This document shows, one piece after another, positions 34,836 to 45,500 of a DNA stretch of 64,000 nucleotides. The position numbers and the translations under genes were made by a program. The DNA comes from Oceanobacillus jordanicus (GTDB lineage Bacteria; Bacillota; Bacilli; Bacillales; Amphibacillaceae). The notes under the pieces are model-generated. The model saw nothing but the letters and a program-made list of their open reading frames with translations. It ran no database searches and was not told where the DNA came from. The stretch is from the NCBI RefSeq assembly GCF_022095695.1, contig NZ_JAIFZM010000003.1:1-64000 (forward strand), in the 5' to 3' direction. Within the stretch, counting starts at the first letter, position 1. Each line of letters opens with the position of its first letter.

Positions 34836-34997
34836 CTAACTACCTAAAAACATTACTAGGACAATGGATAAAAATGTACTCAAAAGAAAGGAAATTAGCC
34901 AATCCTTTTTCTTCGTAGTTTTAAGCATGATGTTTAAAAACGAACTAATTGCCATCATAACCAAAAAAGCAAACAAAATCATTATGAAAACTTCCAT
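34836..34997 (-). CDS. Small two-helix membrane protein
   Basis: 53 residues: MEVFIMILFAFLVMMAISSF, a short basic loop with TTKKKDW, then a second membrane helix. The frame is open to 35093, but AAAAGGAGAGG sits just before the ATG at 34997, and the longer form would overlap the upstream gene and add unlike sequence. Unknown family. Confidence 0.7.
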   Translation of the reverse strand: MEVFIMILFAFLVMMAISSFLNIMLKTTKKKDWLISFLLSTFLSIVLVMFLGS

Positions 34998-35028
34998 CGT
35001 AACCTCTCCTTTTAATAGTTGAACTGGA

Positions 35029-35292
35029 TTACTCTTTAGCCATTTTCTTAGCCATAATGAAAATAAGGATAAATAAATCGATGATTGAGGCAATTAAAGC
35101 AGATGTACCTATATATCCCATCCCCATTCCCCCAAAGCCACCTTCAATGAAGCCACAAACTATTAGGATTATACTTAGTAAACTCGTAACAATAGGAATA
35201 AGTATACCCTTTTCTTTAAACAATGTACTTAATAAAAATATTGCAACGCCAATTATTAGTGTTACAACAATAAACTCAAGTAATCCACTCAT
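35029..35292 (-). CDS. Small membrane protein, three helices
   Basis: 87 residues with three membrane helices and a Gly-rich loop (GGFGGMGMGYIGTS) before the last helix. AGGAGG precedes the ATG. It lies in the same row as the genes at 34214, 34836 and 35314. Family not recognised. Confidence 0.72.
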   Translation of the reverse strand: MSGLLEFIVVTLIIGVAIFLLSTLFKEKGILIPIVTSLLSIILIVCGFIEGGFGGMGMGYIGTSALIASIIDLFILIFIMAKKMAKE

Positions 35293-35313
35293 TGCATAAC
35301 CTCCTGCAGGTGC

Positions 35314-35637
35314 TTATGTTCTCGCTATATTATAGTAGTATAAAAAGAGGCCAATAAAGACTAATAGCACAAGTGCGAAATATTTTACCTTGTCCACCTC
35401 TTTTTGATAGTGGATGCAGACGCTTAACACAATTAAGTAAACTGGCAGGACAATTAAAGAGGGAATAAGCATCATTTTTAGTGACCATTTTATAGACTCC
35501 ATTACATTTAAAATTGGACTCCCCCAGTCTAATAAAGTAATGATAAATACAGTACAGAGATAGATAGGAACAGTACATAGCAGTGTCGCAACAATGAAGT
35601 ATACTAATGTAGTAAACAGAGACTTACTTATTCTCAT
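35314..35637 (-). CDS. Small membrane protein, three helices
   Basis: 107 residues with three hydrophobic segments (near 9-35, 50-70 and 85-104). AAAGGAG precedes the ATG. First gene of the four-gene row of small membrane proteins. Family not recognised. Confidence 0.72.
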   Translation of the reverse strand: MRISKSLFTTLVYFIVATLLCTVPIYLCTVFIITLLDWGSPILNVMESIKWSLKMMLIPSLIVLPVYLIVLSVCIHYQKEVDKVKYFALVLLVFIGLFLYYYNIART

Positions 35638-35793
35638 TAATTACTCCTTTTAGTACTTTTATAATTCTGGCTTACAAATCCACAAACTGGTAACTAAATG
35701 ATTGGCTATGATAACCTCTTCCTCTATTAATTCGATAATATCTGAAAATAATTTAAGTTACAAAAAGTATCGGTCGGCGGTTTGCTACTTTTT

Positions 35794-35822
35794 AAAAAAC
35801 AGGTCACAAATTATGACCTGTT
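35794..35822 (-). terminator. Terminator after the DUF2207 gene
   Basis: Minus-strand stem AACAGGTCA/TGACCTGTT directly at the stop codon, followed by T4-rich sequence. Confidence 0.75.
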
Positions 35823-37509
35823 AGAACGCGCCGGATCCCCCGCCGCCACCGCCAACTCCTGCTCCTCCACCTGGTGTTCCACCACTAGAGGAATATGCAG
35901 CTGCTGCTGTTGTATGTGCCTCTTTAAAATCGTGATTAATTGCTGCGGCGATTACCATAATCATGACAAAATCAGTTTGAGTGCCACTGTTGAATTGGGG
36001 TGTCGTCTTCATCATCTTGTCACTTGCTTTATTAACATGTTTATTATTTGTACCGAGGCTATAGATAAAGGCACGCTTTTGTTCATCATCTTGTAATTCT
36101 TCCCATTCTTGCTCTTGTAAAGAAGGGTACTTTGCCGGGAAGCTTTTCCATTGTTTATAGACTCGCGCCCCTTTCACCGTGCGTGGTGAGTAAAGGCAAG
36201 CAAAACTGAGGAAAGTTCCGAAAAAGACAATCATAATAGCCAAGCTAAGGAATAATCCATATATACCAAATAAAATAATTAACGGTAACAATAAAAGCGA
36301 AGAGATACCAACTACAATACGTAATTTCCCCTTAATAGATTTTAAATTATTTCCTTTTATCTCTTCCAAAACAGCTTGCTTCCACTTATGGAAATCTTCA
36401 CGATATGCTTTATGGTTTTTCTTGTCTTTCGTATATGTCTTTAAATGTTTAAGAGTGAATTCTCCATTTCTTCCTATCTTATCAAACAACCAACTCAATA
36501 ATAGGGATTCATGTTTGTGATCGGTATTGCGTTCCATAACAGTAAAGTGTTCCTCGTTATCATGTTTCACAAAGCCTTTACGAACAAGATCTAGTAATGC
36601 AGCTGTCAGTGTCTTTTCGTTTACCAAGCGTGCATTCATGTACGCAATAGTAGCTGGGAGGCTCATTTCTTCTTTTGGCACAAAATAAGCGTTACCAAAA
36701 CGACGTTCAACCTCTTGCCGGACGGCATTTCTTTTTCGAACTGTATAAATGATTAGTATTAACAAATAGATGGAAAAAGCACCAATAATAAAAGGAGAAA
36801 TGGTAGTGAAGAAGTCTTTTCTTGCTTCATAAGCAGCCTGCTCCTCATCTAGTTCTTCTTTTTTAGCAAGAATTTCTCCTCGTATTGCTTTATCCTCTGT
36901 TAAAGTCGCGTTTGGAAAAAGGGAAGCATCAAAGGCTGTTCGAATGTCGCCATTTTCACCACTATCAACATGTCCCATGTTAAAGTGGACGACACCTTCC
37001 TCCTCTACGCTCTCTGAGCCTGCAGCTTCATCCTCACCATATGCGATGACTCCCTCTGTCGGTTTAGGTGGATTAACATATACATCCATCTGAGCGTAAT
37101 CGGATTCGTTACTTTGATCGAAAAACGGCCAGTCAAATCGTGCAACGTCCGTATATTTTTCAATTCCATTTTCAATTGTATAGGATAGATCAACCGTGAT
37201 TCTCTCATCCGATCCACTGCGATAAACACGATATTCATTGTCTTGCTGCTCCACATCTAACGCTTGATCTCCCTCTTTAGCAGAGACATCGACAATGGCA
37301 GTTTCCTTCTTTGGAATGAGTGACCGTGTAATGCCATTAAATTCTCCTTCGAACGCATAGGTATGCGTCTCAGTGACATGAACTTCTCCATTCTCCTGTA
37401 AATACGCATCAATTCGTGTTTTTTCTATGGAGTATTCAACGGCCAGTGCCTCGATAGGAAAAATGAATAAGACCGCTAATATGGTGAGGAATATAGTTAT
37501 TTTTTTCAC
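35821..37509 (-). CDS. DUF2207 family membrane protein
   Basis: A 562-residue predicted membrane protein of the DUF2207 family. A signal peptide (1-24) leads into the extracellular beta-rich DUF2207 domain (about 25-200), with YSIEKTRIDAYLQENGEVHVTE and FNGITRSLIPK. Membrane helices occur near 240-258 and 400-440, and a cytoplasmic region lies between them. The C-terminus ends in a Ser/Gly tail (SSSGGTPGGGAGVGGGGGG), characteristic of this family. Function unknown; relatives are widespread in Firmicutes and Actinobacteria. Own terminator. Confidence 0.88.
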   Translation of the reverse strand: MKKITIFLTILAVLFIFPIEALAVEYSIEKTRIDAYLQENGEVHVTETHTYAFEGEFNGITRSLIPKKETAIVDVSAKEGDQALDVEQQDNEYRVYRSGSDERITVDLSYTIENGIEKYTDVARFDWPFFDQSNESDYAQMDVYVNPPKPTEGVIAYGEDEAAGSESVEEEGVVHFNMGHVDSGENGDIRTAFDASLFPNATLTEDKAIRGEILAKKEELDEEQAAYEARKDFFTTISPFIIGAFSIYLLILIIYTVRKRNAVRQEVERRFGNAYFVPKEEMSLPATIAYMNARLVNEKTLTAALLDLVRKGFVKHDNEEHFTVMERNTDHKHESLLLSWLFDKIGRNGEFTLKHLKTYTKDKKNHKAYREDFHKWKQAVLEEIKGNNLKSIKGKLRIVVGISSLLLLPLIILFGIYGLFLSLAIMIVFFGTFLSFACLYSPRTVKGARVYKQWKSFPAKYPSLQEQEWEELQDDEQKRAFIYSLGTNNKHVNKASDKMMKTTPQFNSGTQTDFVMIMVIAAAINHDFKEAHTTAAAAYSSSGGTPGGGAGVGGGGGGSGAF

Positions 37510-37593
37510 GTTCTCCCCCCCTCTAGTTATTATGTAATACGAATTAGCTAGAAAAAAGTTTCATAATGTTTCACAGCGGAGACCGTTAAGCAC

Positions 37594-37618
37594 AAAAAAA
37601 CCTCCCGAATGGAAGGTT
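37594..37618 (-). terminator. Terminator after the M23 lipoprotein gene
   Basis: Minus-strand stem AACCTTCC/GGGAGGTT with loop ATTC, followed by T5 or more. Confidence 0.75.
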
Positions 37619-37635
37619 ATAATAAAGCTATTAAC

Positions 37636-38607
37636 TTAAAATCCTTCAACCACTTCCCCACGAATAGGCTCCTCAACATTCAACTTAATGCGGAGCGAGG
37701 TAGCATTTTCCCATTCAGCACTGTCAACAACATGGAAATGAATATGTGGCTCACTTGAATTTCCAGAGTTCCCGGCTAAGCCAAGCAATTCTCCGGCCTT
37801 TACTTCCTGTCCTTCTTTGACTACAACACTATCTTTCTTGAAATGCGCTAGCACACTAAATTCATTATTCTCATGTTTGATGATTACATTATTCCCGGCG
37901 GGCTGATCAGTATTTGTATCTACACCAGGAGTGTTCTCTGAAATCCCATTTTCAACTGAAACTACCACACCTTCTAAAGGTGCTACTACATCCTTTCCGA
38001 ATGCAAAGTAGCTTTCATTTGTCGTAGAATCACCTTCAAAGGTACTATCCCCCTCTTTCATCAGGAGGTCATAGGCATAGCGCTGAGGCTCATGTGCATA
38101 ATGGTAGTTAACGAGCTCGTTTGTCCCACCCCAAAAGGTAAACCATGGTTCGTTAATTGGCATGTGGTAGGTGTTCTTTGTATATACTTCATCACTTTCT
38201 AAGTTTGCTGTAATGTTTAATACTTGTAAACCCTCAATTGTTAGGTCTTCACTGAAATAAGCCCTAATTCCCTTTTTGTCTTTCTCGCTAACCCATTGAT
38301 ATTCCACCACTTCTGGTAGACTCATTTCAGAAACTAAAGCATAGCTTTCCACTCCATCATTAAACTGCTCTCCGATTCCTATAAACTCCTCCAATGATAC
38401 TTCATTTTTGAAAGACTCACTAAACTGGTTATAGATCCGCTCATAATTACCTGAAAGAAATTGCTTTGGGAAATCTCCTGCAGGTATGGCTTCTGTCATT
38501 GTCTCTTCCTTCTCCTCCACTTTATCCGAATCACCTTCCTTATTACTACAAGCTGCCAATCCAATCATAAATAACACTCCTATACTTATTTTTACAAATG
38601 CCCTCAT
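37636..38607 (-). CDS. M23 family metallopeptidase lipoprotein with DUF3887-like domain
   Basis: A 323-residue lipoprotein (lipobox LAAC at residues 17-20). Residues about 45-140 resemble DUF3887 (FLSGNYERIYNQFSESFKNEVSLEE). Residues about 170-310 form an M23/LytM peptidase: the first zinc ligands probably lie in HEPQRYAYDLL, and the final HxH motif is EPHIHFHVVD. Middle blocks GNNVIIKHENNEFSVLAHF and AGELLGLAGNSGNSSEPH are typical. It should cut peptidoglycan cross-bridges or stem peptides outside the membrane. Confidence 0.88.
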   Translation of the reverse strand: MRAFVKISIGVLFMIGLAACSNKEGDSDKVEEKEETMTEAIPAGDFPKQFLSGNYERIYNQFSESFKNEVSLEEFIGIGEQFNDGVESYALVSEMSLPEVVEYQWVSEKDKKGIRAYFSEDLTIEGLQVLNITANLESDEVYTKNTYHMPINEPWFTFWGGTNELVNYHYAHEPQRYAYDLLMKEGDSTFEGDSTTNESYFAFGKDVVAPLEGVVVSVENGISENTPGVDTNTDQPAGNNVIIKHENNEFSVLAHFKKDSVVVKEGQEVKAGELLGLAGNSGNSSEPHIHFHVVDSAEWENATSLRIKLNVEEPIRGEVVEGF

Positions 38608-38699
38608 ATTCTCGCTCCCGCTCCTTTCAACCGTGCTTTACCAATAATACGAATAAGTGGGATGAAAGTTTCGCCCATGAACCGAACCCTAATAAATAA

Positions 38700-38732
38700 G
38701 GAAGACCCGGTATATAGATTTCCGGGTCTTCC
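38700..38732. terminator. Terminator, possibly bidirectional
   Basis: Perfect stem GGAAGACCCGG/CCGGGTCTTCC with an 11-nt loop, downstream of the 65-residue gene. Confidence 0.8.
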
Positions 38733-38735
38733 TTT

Positions 38736-38933
38736 TTATTTCCAAGACTGTATGAGCTCTTTAAAAAACTCTGTGTTTAACGTCCATGTGAAATGGTCGA
38801 AATAACCTAGCCAGTCTGTTCCAGTAAAATGGCCACCAATAACGAAGGAACTAAAAAATAGTGTCATATATATTGCAATGGAGAGAAAGCAATCAACTGT
38901 CTCTCTCCAATATGGTTTGTCTGTTTGCTTCAT
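38736..38933 (-). CDS. Hypothetical small membrane protein
   Basis: 65 residues: a polar start (MKQTDKPYWRETVD), one membrane helix (CFLSIAIYMTLFFSSFVIGG) and an aromatic-rich end (YFDHFTWTLNTEFFKE). A purine-rich site precedes the ATG and a terminator follows. Unknown family. Confidence 0.65.
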   Translation of the reverse strand: MKQTDKPYWRETVDCFLSIAIYMTLFFSSFVIGGHFTGTDWLGYFDHFTWTLNTEFFKELIQSWK

Positions 38934-38981
38934 CTATCGTTTCCTCTTCTCTTCTTATTTTCTGACAAGAAATAAGAAGAA

Positions 38982-39320
38982 CTAGGAGAGGTAATTAGAA
39001 TGGTATTTTTTAATATGGATATGCCACGTGTATCTTGGTCTATCAGGGAAAAGCAATTCTGTTGGTAAGAGCTTTACCCTAGGAACTGCTTTTGTTAAAA
39101 ATAGTGGCAATGAAGGTGGTTGATCTGCTTTATCTACATCTGAAGAGACAACTCCATTTGTGATGTGGGCAATTTCTATCTGCTGCACATCTTTAAATGC
39201 TGTAACAGTCTCCTCTGAGGAAGCAGATTGCTGTAAATGTTGCACCAATATTGTCGCCTGGCTAATACCAAAGAAAACCAGTACTCCGATGAATAAGTAA
39301 ACGCATTGCTTCCTCATCAT
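38982..39320 (-). CDS. Hypothetical membrane-anchored protein
   Basis: 112 residues with an N-terminal membrane helix (CVYLFIGVLVFFGISQATILV) and an outer part with a His- and Pro-rich end. GAGGGGGG precedes the start. No recognised domain. It lies just downstream of the large wall-anchored protein, on the same strand. Confidence 0.62.
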   Translation of the reverse strand: MMRKQCVYLFIGVLVFFGISQATILVQHLQQSASSEETVTAFKDVQQIEIAHITNGVVSSDVDKADQPPSLPLFLTKAVPRVKLLPTELLFPDRPRYTWHIHIKKYHSNYLS

Positions 39321-39492
39321 GTCCCCCCTCTATTTTTATCATACCAAGATTATTGATAATTGGATAGATACACTATAAGAATCAACTCCATTATGATCGA
39401 AAAACACTCCTGTTAATGTTGTACTAGTGCAATCCTGCAAAGATAATAAAACTTTTGTTAAACAAAAAACAATAATAGGAGCCTTTTAAAAG

Positions 39493-39523
39493 AAAAAACC
39501 GCAACCCTCACAGGGTTACGGTT
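39493..39523 (-). terminator. Terminator after the LPXTG protein gene
   Basis: Minus-strand stem AACCGTAACCC/GGGTTGCGGTT with loop TGTGA, followed by T-rich sequence. Confidence 0.8.
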
Positions 39524-39546
39524 ATAAAAGACAAGCCTAAACTTTG

Positions 39547-42500
39547 TTAATTCACATCTCCGGGTAAGTACTTTTTGCGGTAATAAGAAACCATCCAAAT
39601 GCCGACTCCGCTTAAAAGAATGAGAGCCCCTAAAAGAAGATAATGGTACATTGTCGTAGCTGTTTTCGGCAGTGCAGATCCTCTACTTTCACCACCATGT
39701 TGCGTTGTATTCTCTATGATCGGATTATCATCTTGATCTTTTGGTTTATCTTTATCATCTTTCTTATCATCCTGATCGTTACCTGCAGAAGGATTTTCTA
39801 CAATGGGATTTTCCTGATTACCAGGGTTCACTATTTCTCCAGGCTTCTCTTCGTCTTTTCCATTATCTCCCTCACTCGGTTCTTGTGGGTTTTGTGGAAT
39901 ATCCGGATCCTCTGGATTATTTGGTTCTACAATCTCACCATCTACTGTAAGGAAACGCCAAATATCCGAACGTTGCTTACCACCATATTGATCTGTTGCT
40001 TCGACATACCAGAAATATTCACTGTTTGGATTTAATTCATTCCATGTAACCGAAGCCGTTTCCCCACTCGGTACACCTGTTACTTCACCAATCAGTTCAT
40101 CTGTATAAACATTTACTTCTACATAATCGGTAGCAACTTTTTTTGTTTGTGCTGTCATATCAAAATCTATTGAAAATGCATCTTTTCCTGGAAAATCTTT
40201 GGGGTCGTAATAATTATAATCGTCAAGGTGTGGAGAATAGGTTTCTACATCAATTTTATTTTCATCCATGTTAAAGTTTAATATCCTTAAATAACCTTGA
40301 CCACCTTCAGGTCCACCCTGATAATCGGCTAACATCTGATACACCGAACGGTCTGGAGTTCCGTCGCCGTTATCATCAATTTCATCAATTAACGTTTGGG
40401 CATTGTGATAATGTCCGCATAAAACCGCGAATACATTTTCATTTGGTACGACAACCTTTTCAAACAATACATCACCTGTGGGACTTCTGTTGCCTGTAGC
40501 GAGTAAATATTCGTGTACATTTAGAATTGCTTTATGGTTTGGATGTGCCTCTAACACTTCATTTAACCATTCAATTCCTTCTTCCTCAATGCCCCAGCCA
40601 AGGTGCACCATAATGAAGTCTATTCCATTTACGGAGATTAAATCGTAATGTCCACGATTATCTTCAAAGGATCCACCGTAATATGAATTTCCTGCGAACC
40701 GCTCTTCTCCAAAGAACTGGGAGTAGTTCCTGTAGTCACGACTTTTATTATAGACGTCATGATTACCCGCTACAACACCATATGGAATACCAGCCTCGTC
40801 TAGTACACCCATGGATCGATCTGCTACTTCCCATTGGTCAAAATCATCATAGACATTAACTAAGTCACCTGAATGAAATACGTACTCTATGTTACGTTCC
40901 TGCTGGTTTTCTGCAATCCAATTGACTTGTTTTTCATAAATATAAGGGTAGCTCTCAGAGTAATACTGAGTATCTGCCATCCAGATAAAGCTAAAATCTT
41001 CCCCAATGTCTGCTATTTGGTCCTGTACTATCACACTTACTTTGTGATCTTGTAAGTACTTAGATCCGCTTACCGTGCCAATAAGTTCAAATGCTTCCTC
41101 ACCAGCAATTGTCGAAGTTAATGCATCCCAACTATCCGCACCATAATTCCATGCATACATGGTTACTTTTCTACCAGGAAGAGAAGAGCCATCCCACACT
41201 ATTTCTATCTCATCATTTTCATCAACCTTCTCATCAACTGTTACATCGAAACGATGATAAGGAAATTGTAAATCAGACTCTGTTGACAGTTCATTTCCAT
41301 CCAATCTTTCTAATGCTTCACGCTGCTTATCGGTCAGACGTTCCTCTCCATCTGGCAGGTATCCATTTGGAGGCTCAGTGTCCACAGCGTTTTCTGAAAT
41401 GACAAGATTAGCATCCTCAGCTGTATATTGATAAGACTCGTAGAAAGCGACATCCATCACATCGTTTGTAGGATCCGTTACTGTTACAGATAAATCAGCA
41501 CTGGTCCCCTCAGTATCGTTGGATAGCCAGTCTGGTAAAAGCGGATTCTCTTCTACAACGTAAAAGCTAACCTTTTCTTCCGATGTATTTCCAGCCAAAT
41601 CGGTGGCTCGGAAAATCGCCGTATGTTCGCCGGCTGACAACAGAGCAGATGATGTTTCATATGGAAGGGAAATATATTCTCCATTCAATTGAGCCGTAAC
41701 ATCTTCTACACCACTCTCCGCATCCGTTGCTTCAGCGTCGATGTTGAGAGGCCCTTTATAAGTCTCCCCTTCTACTATAGTAGGCTTCAGCACTGGTGCC
41801 GTATTGTCCGTTACTACTGTTGCTTCAACTTCTTCCTCGTCATAAACAGCTCTAACTTTATGTTCACCATCTGCTACAGAGCTTGTATCAAATAGATATG
41901 CTGTGGAGGTGAACTGCTCTTCCTCTAGCATAAAAGTAAAGTCATAGACCGGATCCTTCCCTGGACTATCTCCAATTGGATAGTTTCTGTTTGGATCAGC
42001 GTAATTTGGATCATAAATGGTTGTACCATCTGAAAGTACGAGCCTGATGTTTTTAATTGTGAAGTCGTCCCTGTTCTCTTGGGATGTTTCATCAAATGGC
42101 CCTACCTTGTTGCCCGCACGAATCGTAATGGTATTGTCCCCAACCTGCAGCCTTTCCGCAGAAACTGGAATTGTTAACGTTGTAAAACTATTATACGTGT
42201 CATCAAAGACTTCAAGTATTTCGTCACCCATCGTCACGCCATTTTTGAAGTAGATGTTTGTTTCTGTTACATCAAAAGCAAAATAGGCTTCCGTTTCCAT
42301 GGCCATAAATGTATCAGTTACCTGCTTGCCATCAATATAAAGCTCTGTTGCGGTACTGTATTGATCTGTTGTTGCCTTCATAACTTTTTCTCCAGACAAT
42401 AAGTCCGCGTCATGTACATTCAGACGTAATCCTTCTTGTAAGTGTTTATTTTCAACCGAAAGCTTTATCCGTTCGGATGTTGTTTGGTTTCTACCATCAC

Positions 42501-45500
42501 TGGCAACAAAGTAATATTCCAGGTCATTTTTCCCAATCAATTCTGGCTCATAGACGATATGAGCGTACTTATCATCTCTCTGTCTTTCCAAACTAACCTT
42601 TCGAAAGTTATCTGCTTCATTTGTTCGATAGTATAGAAAGACTGATTTAACTCCAAGTTGATCAGACACTGTTGCAGATAAAGTAACAGGTTCTTGCACT
42701 GTAATAGGTTCTTCAATTGATGCAACCTCAATTACTGGCTTTATCGTATCTTCTGGGAACTGGACCTTCTCGGGTGGTACCTGTTCTGACACTATCTTTC
42801 CTGGTGTCGCGTCCCACTCTCCAGCACTAATTTTTCTAGAATGAAGACCGCCATCTGCTGGGTAACGATAAAAGATTCCTTTATCCGGTACAGTATCTTT
42901 CACACCAGCCTCTTCGTTATATGTTGCATAAGAAAGTTCTTCACCTGATTTCGTTGCAAGTATGAGAGTTCGCTCACTACCATTCGCCATTCCAGCGCTA
43001 TATATCTTAAACAAGTTCTTTCCTTCGATTAAACTACTTTTAAAGTTAGCATTAAAATCATCTTGACTTTTATCAGTATTCCCTTGGTTCATGACCCAAA
43101 AAACTACTGTCTCACCTGATGGGATGATGACTTCTTGATCCTCTTCTGGTCCCCAGGTTAAATCTCCTTCAGCTCCTCTATTTGGGTACCGATAGCGTAA
43201 TGTGTAATCACTAAAATCAATTGCTTCAGTTGAGTTATTATAAACTTCAATAAACTCATAAGCATCTGCACCATTTGCATTCACTGTATCAGGGACAAGT
43301 TCTGTGATAAGCAATGCAGGGACTTTCTGATAATCAACCGATTGAGTTGGTAATTTTATTTCTTTTTGCTCTGTTTTTGTCGCACCAGATTGGTTGGAAG
43401 CAGTAATAAAATACGTTACCTGGTCACTCCAAATTTGTTTACGTGGAATGGTAACCGTATAAACTGAAGCGTCTGCCTCAGAAGGAATCATCTGAAACGT
43501 TTGGAAGTCTATATCCTTACTTTGCTGAACGGAGAGAATTGCTCCAAGTATATCCTGATCAGACTTTATCTCCACTTCAACTGTAATGTTTTCCTCCGTT
43601 ATAGAAAATTTCGGTTTCTCAATAACTGGCTTTTCAGGGGTTTCATCAATTGCAACTGGCTGTTGTGGCACTTGACCATCAACTACAGTTAGTGGCGTAA
43701 CCGACTCGCCTATGCCTACTTTCATCATGGTATTTCCTTGTCTTGGATAGCTATATACGATTCCTTTATCAGGATAGACATCCTTACCATCATTATTATA
43801 AGTTGCAGAAACGATCTCGTTTGAAAATTTATCCGCAACAATTAACGTGCGTTCACTACCATTCGCCATTCCAGCGCTTTGAATTTCCGTAACATGACTT
43901 TCTGGAAGGTTGAATCCATAGTGATTGTTAAACTCCGCCAACTCTAGTTCCTGATTTCCACCATTTTTAATCCAGACGATGAAACTTTCTTGTGGCTGAA
44001 TAACCTTATCGTCGGTAAGGTCCCAAACTTGGTCAGCTGTACTGGTTGGATAGCGGTACATAATCTGGTAATCTTGCATGTTAATAGGTTGGGTGGAATT
44101 ATTATAGATTTCAACAAATTCATAGGCATCTGCACCATTAACATTTACCGTGCCCGGCGTTAACTCTGTAATAAGAATGCGTGGTACTTGTTGGAAGTCT
44201 GTCTCTCCTTCCATAACAACTGCCTCCACTTGACCTGCTTCCGGCAAACTAAATGTCTCCCCATCACCCATTATTGCTATAATCCGATAGCTAAAATGTG
44301 GTGACCATAATTCTTCCTTAGGGATAGTTACGGAATATAGATCAGAACTCTCCTTCTTTGTAAGGACAAGTTCCTTTTTTCCCATTCCTTTTCCTGTCTG
44401 GTACTCTAGAGTAACCTTTGAGGCTTCTTTAACAGTTGCCTCTATAGATAAGTCTGCATTCCCATCTATTTCCGTTATTTCTTTGTGATCAATTATCTGG
44501 TCCATTTTCGCTTCTGCTGTCTGAGATTCTATCGTATCCTGCTCTGGTTTTTCTTCCTTCGATGCAGGCTTATCTTCCTCTTCCAAAGCATCATTTTCTG
44601 TTTCCTTTGTTTTATCTGCATCTTCACTTGTCTCTGGGTCAAGAGTAAGGGCTTGTTCAGGGACTTGACCTGCTACCAATACTCCAGGAATAGCAATTTC
44701 TGTTGCTCCCCCATCCTTCATTTCCGCGTTGCTATAATAAAAAAGCTGACTTGTTGCATCATTACTAGTAGAATAATTCACTTGGCTCATAGTTTCAGTT
44801 GACTGATTATCCATAAGTTTTAACTGGACATCACCTGAAGTAATAGGTGTGTTAACAATAAATATATCCTTCTTCTCCAGGTTTGTTTCGTAATAGTTAT
44901 TAAAAGTATTAATTTCAGCATCACTGTCGGAAAACCAGACAACTACTGTTTTCTGTGGAGATATGTTGGCTTCTTTAGGAAAAAGGACTTCCTCATTCCC
45001 TAAGAAAAGCTGGAAATCTTTAAGTGATAATGACTGGTCTGTATTATTGTAGATTTCTATAAATGGTTCCTCATCCAGATTAGCTTCTGTAATGAAAAGC
45101 TTTGACGCAAGGTTACCCTCTCTATTCACCTGCTTGTCTACTTTGGCAGTATAGACATCCGATTCGGCTTCGGTCTCAACGTTGGACGCTGTAAACCAAT
45201 AAGCAACATCTTCAGACCAAAAAGCGTCTGCTGAAATGGAGGCTGTGAAAGTATCTCCCTCCGCCTTATTCATCTCTACTCGCACTGGCTGAGAATATTC
45301 AGTTGATTTGTAATATAATTGGGCATTTTCTGCGTTGGGAATACTGACTGTTATGTCATGATTTTTAGCTTCTGTAATACTAGGAGGTTGTTCATGTTGA
45401 AAAGTTATAGAGGTTGTATCTAGTGATGGTATGGTGGTATCTTCATTCTCAGCAGACTTTTCCGTGCTAGCTGCCTCTTCACTTTGTTCTAATTTCTTTC

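Noticed and set aside
39643-40035. 130-codon plus-strand frame opposite the LPXTG region
   Set aside because: Composition (Ile/Leu/Phe-rich) is the mirror of the Pro/Asp/Lys wall-spanning stretch.
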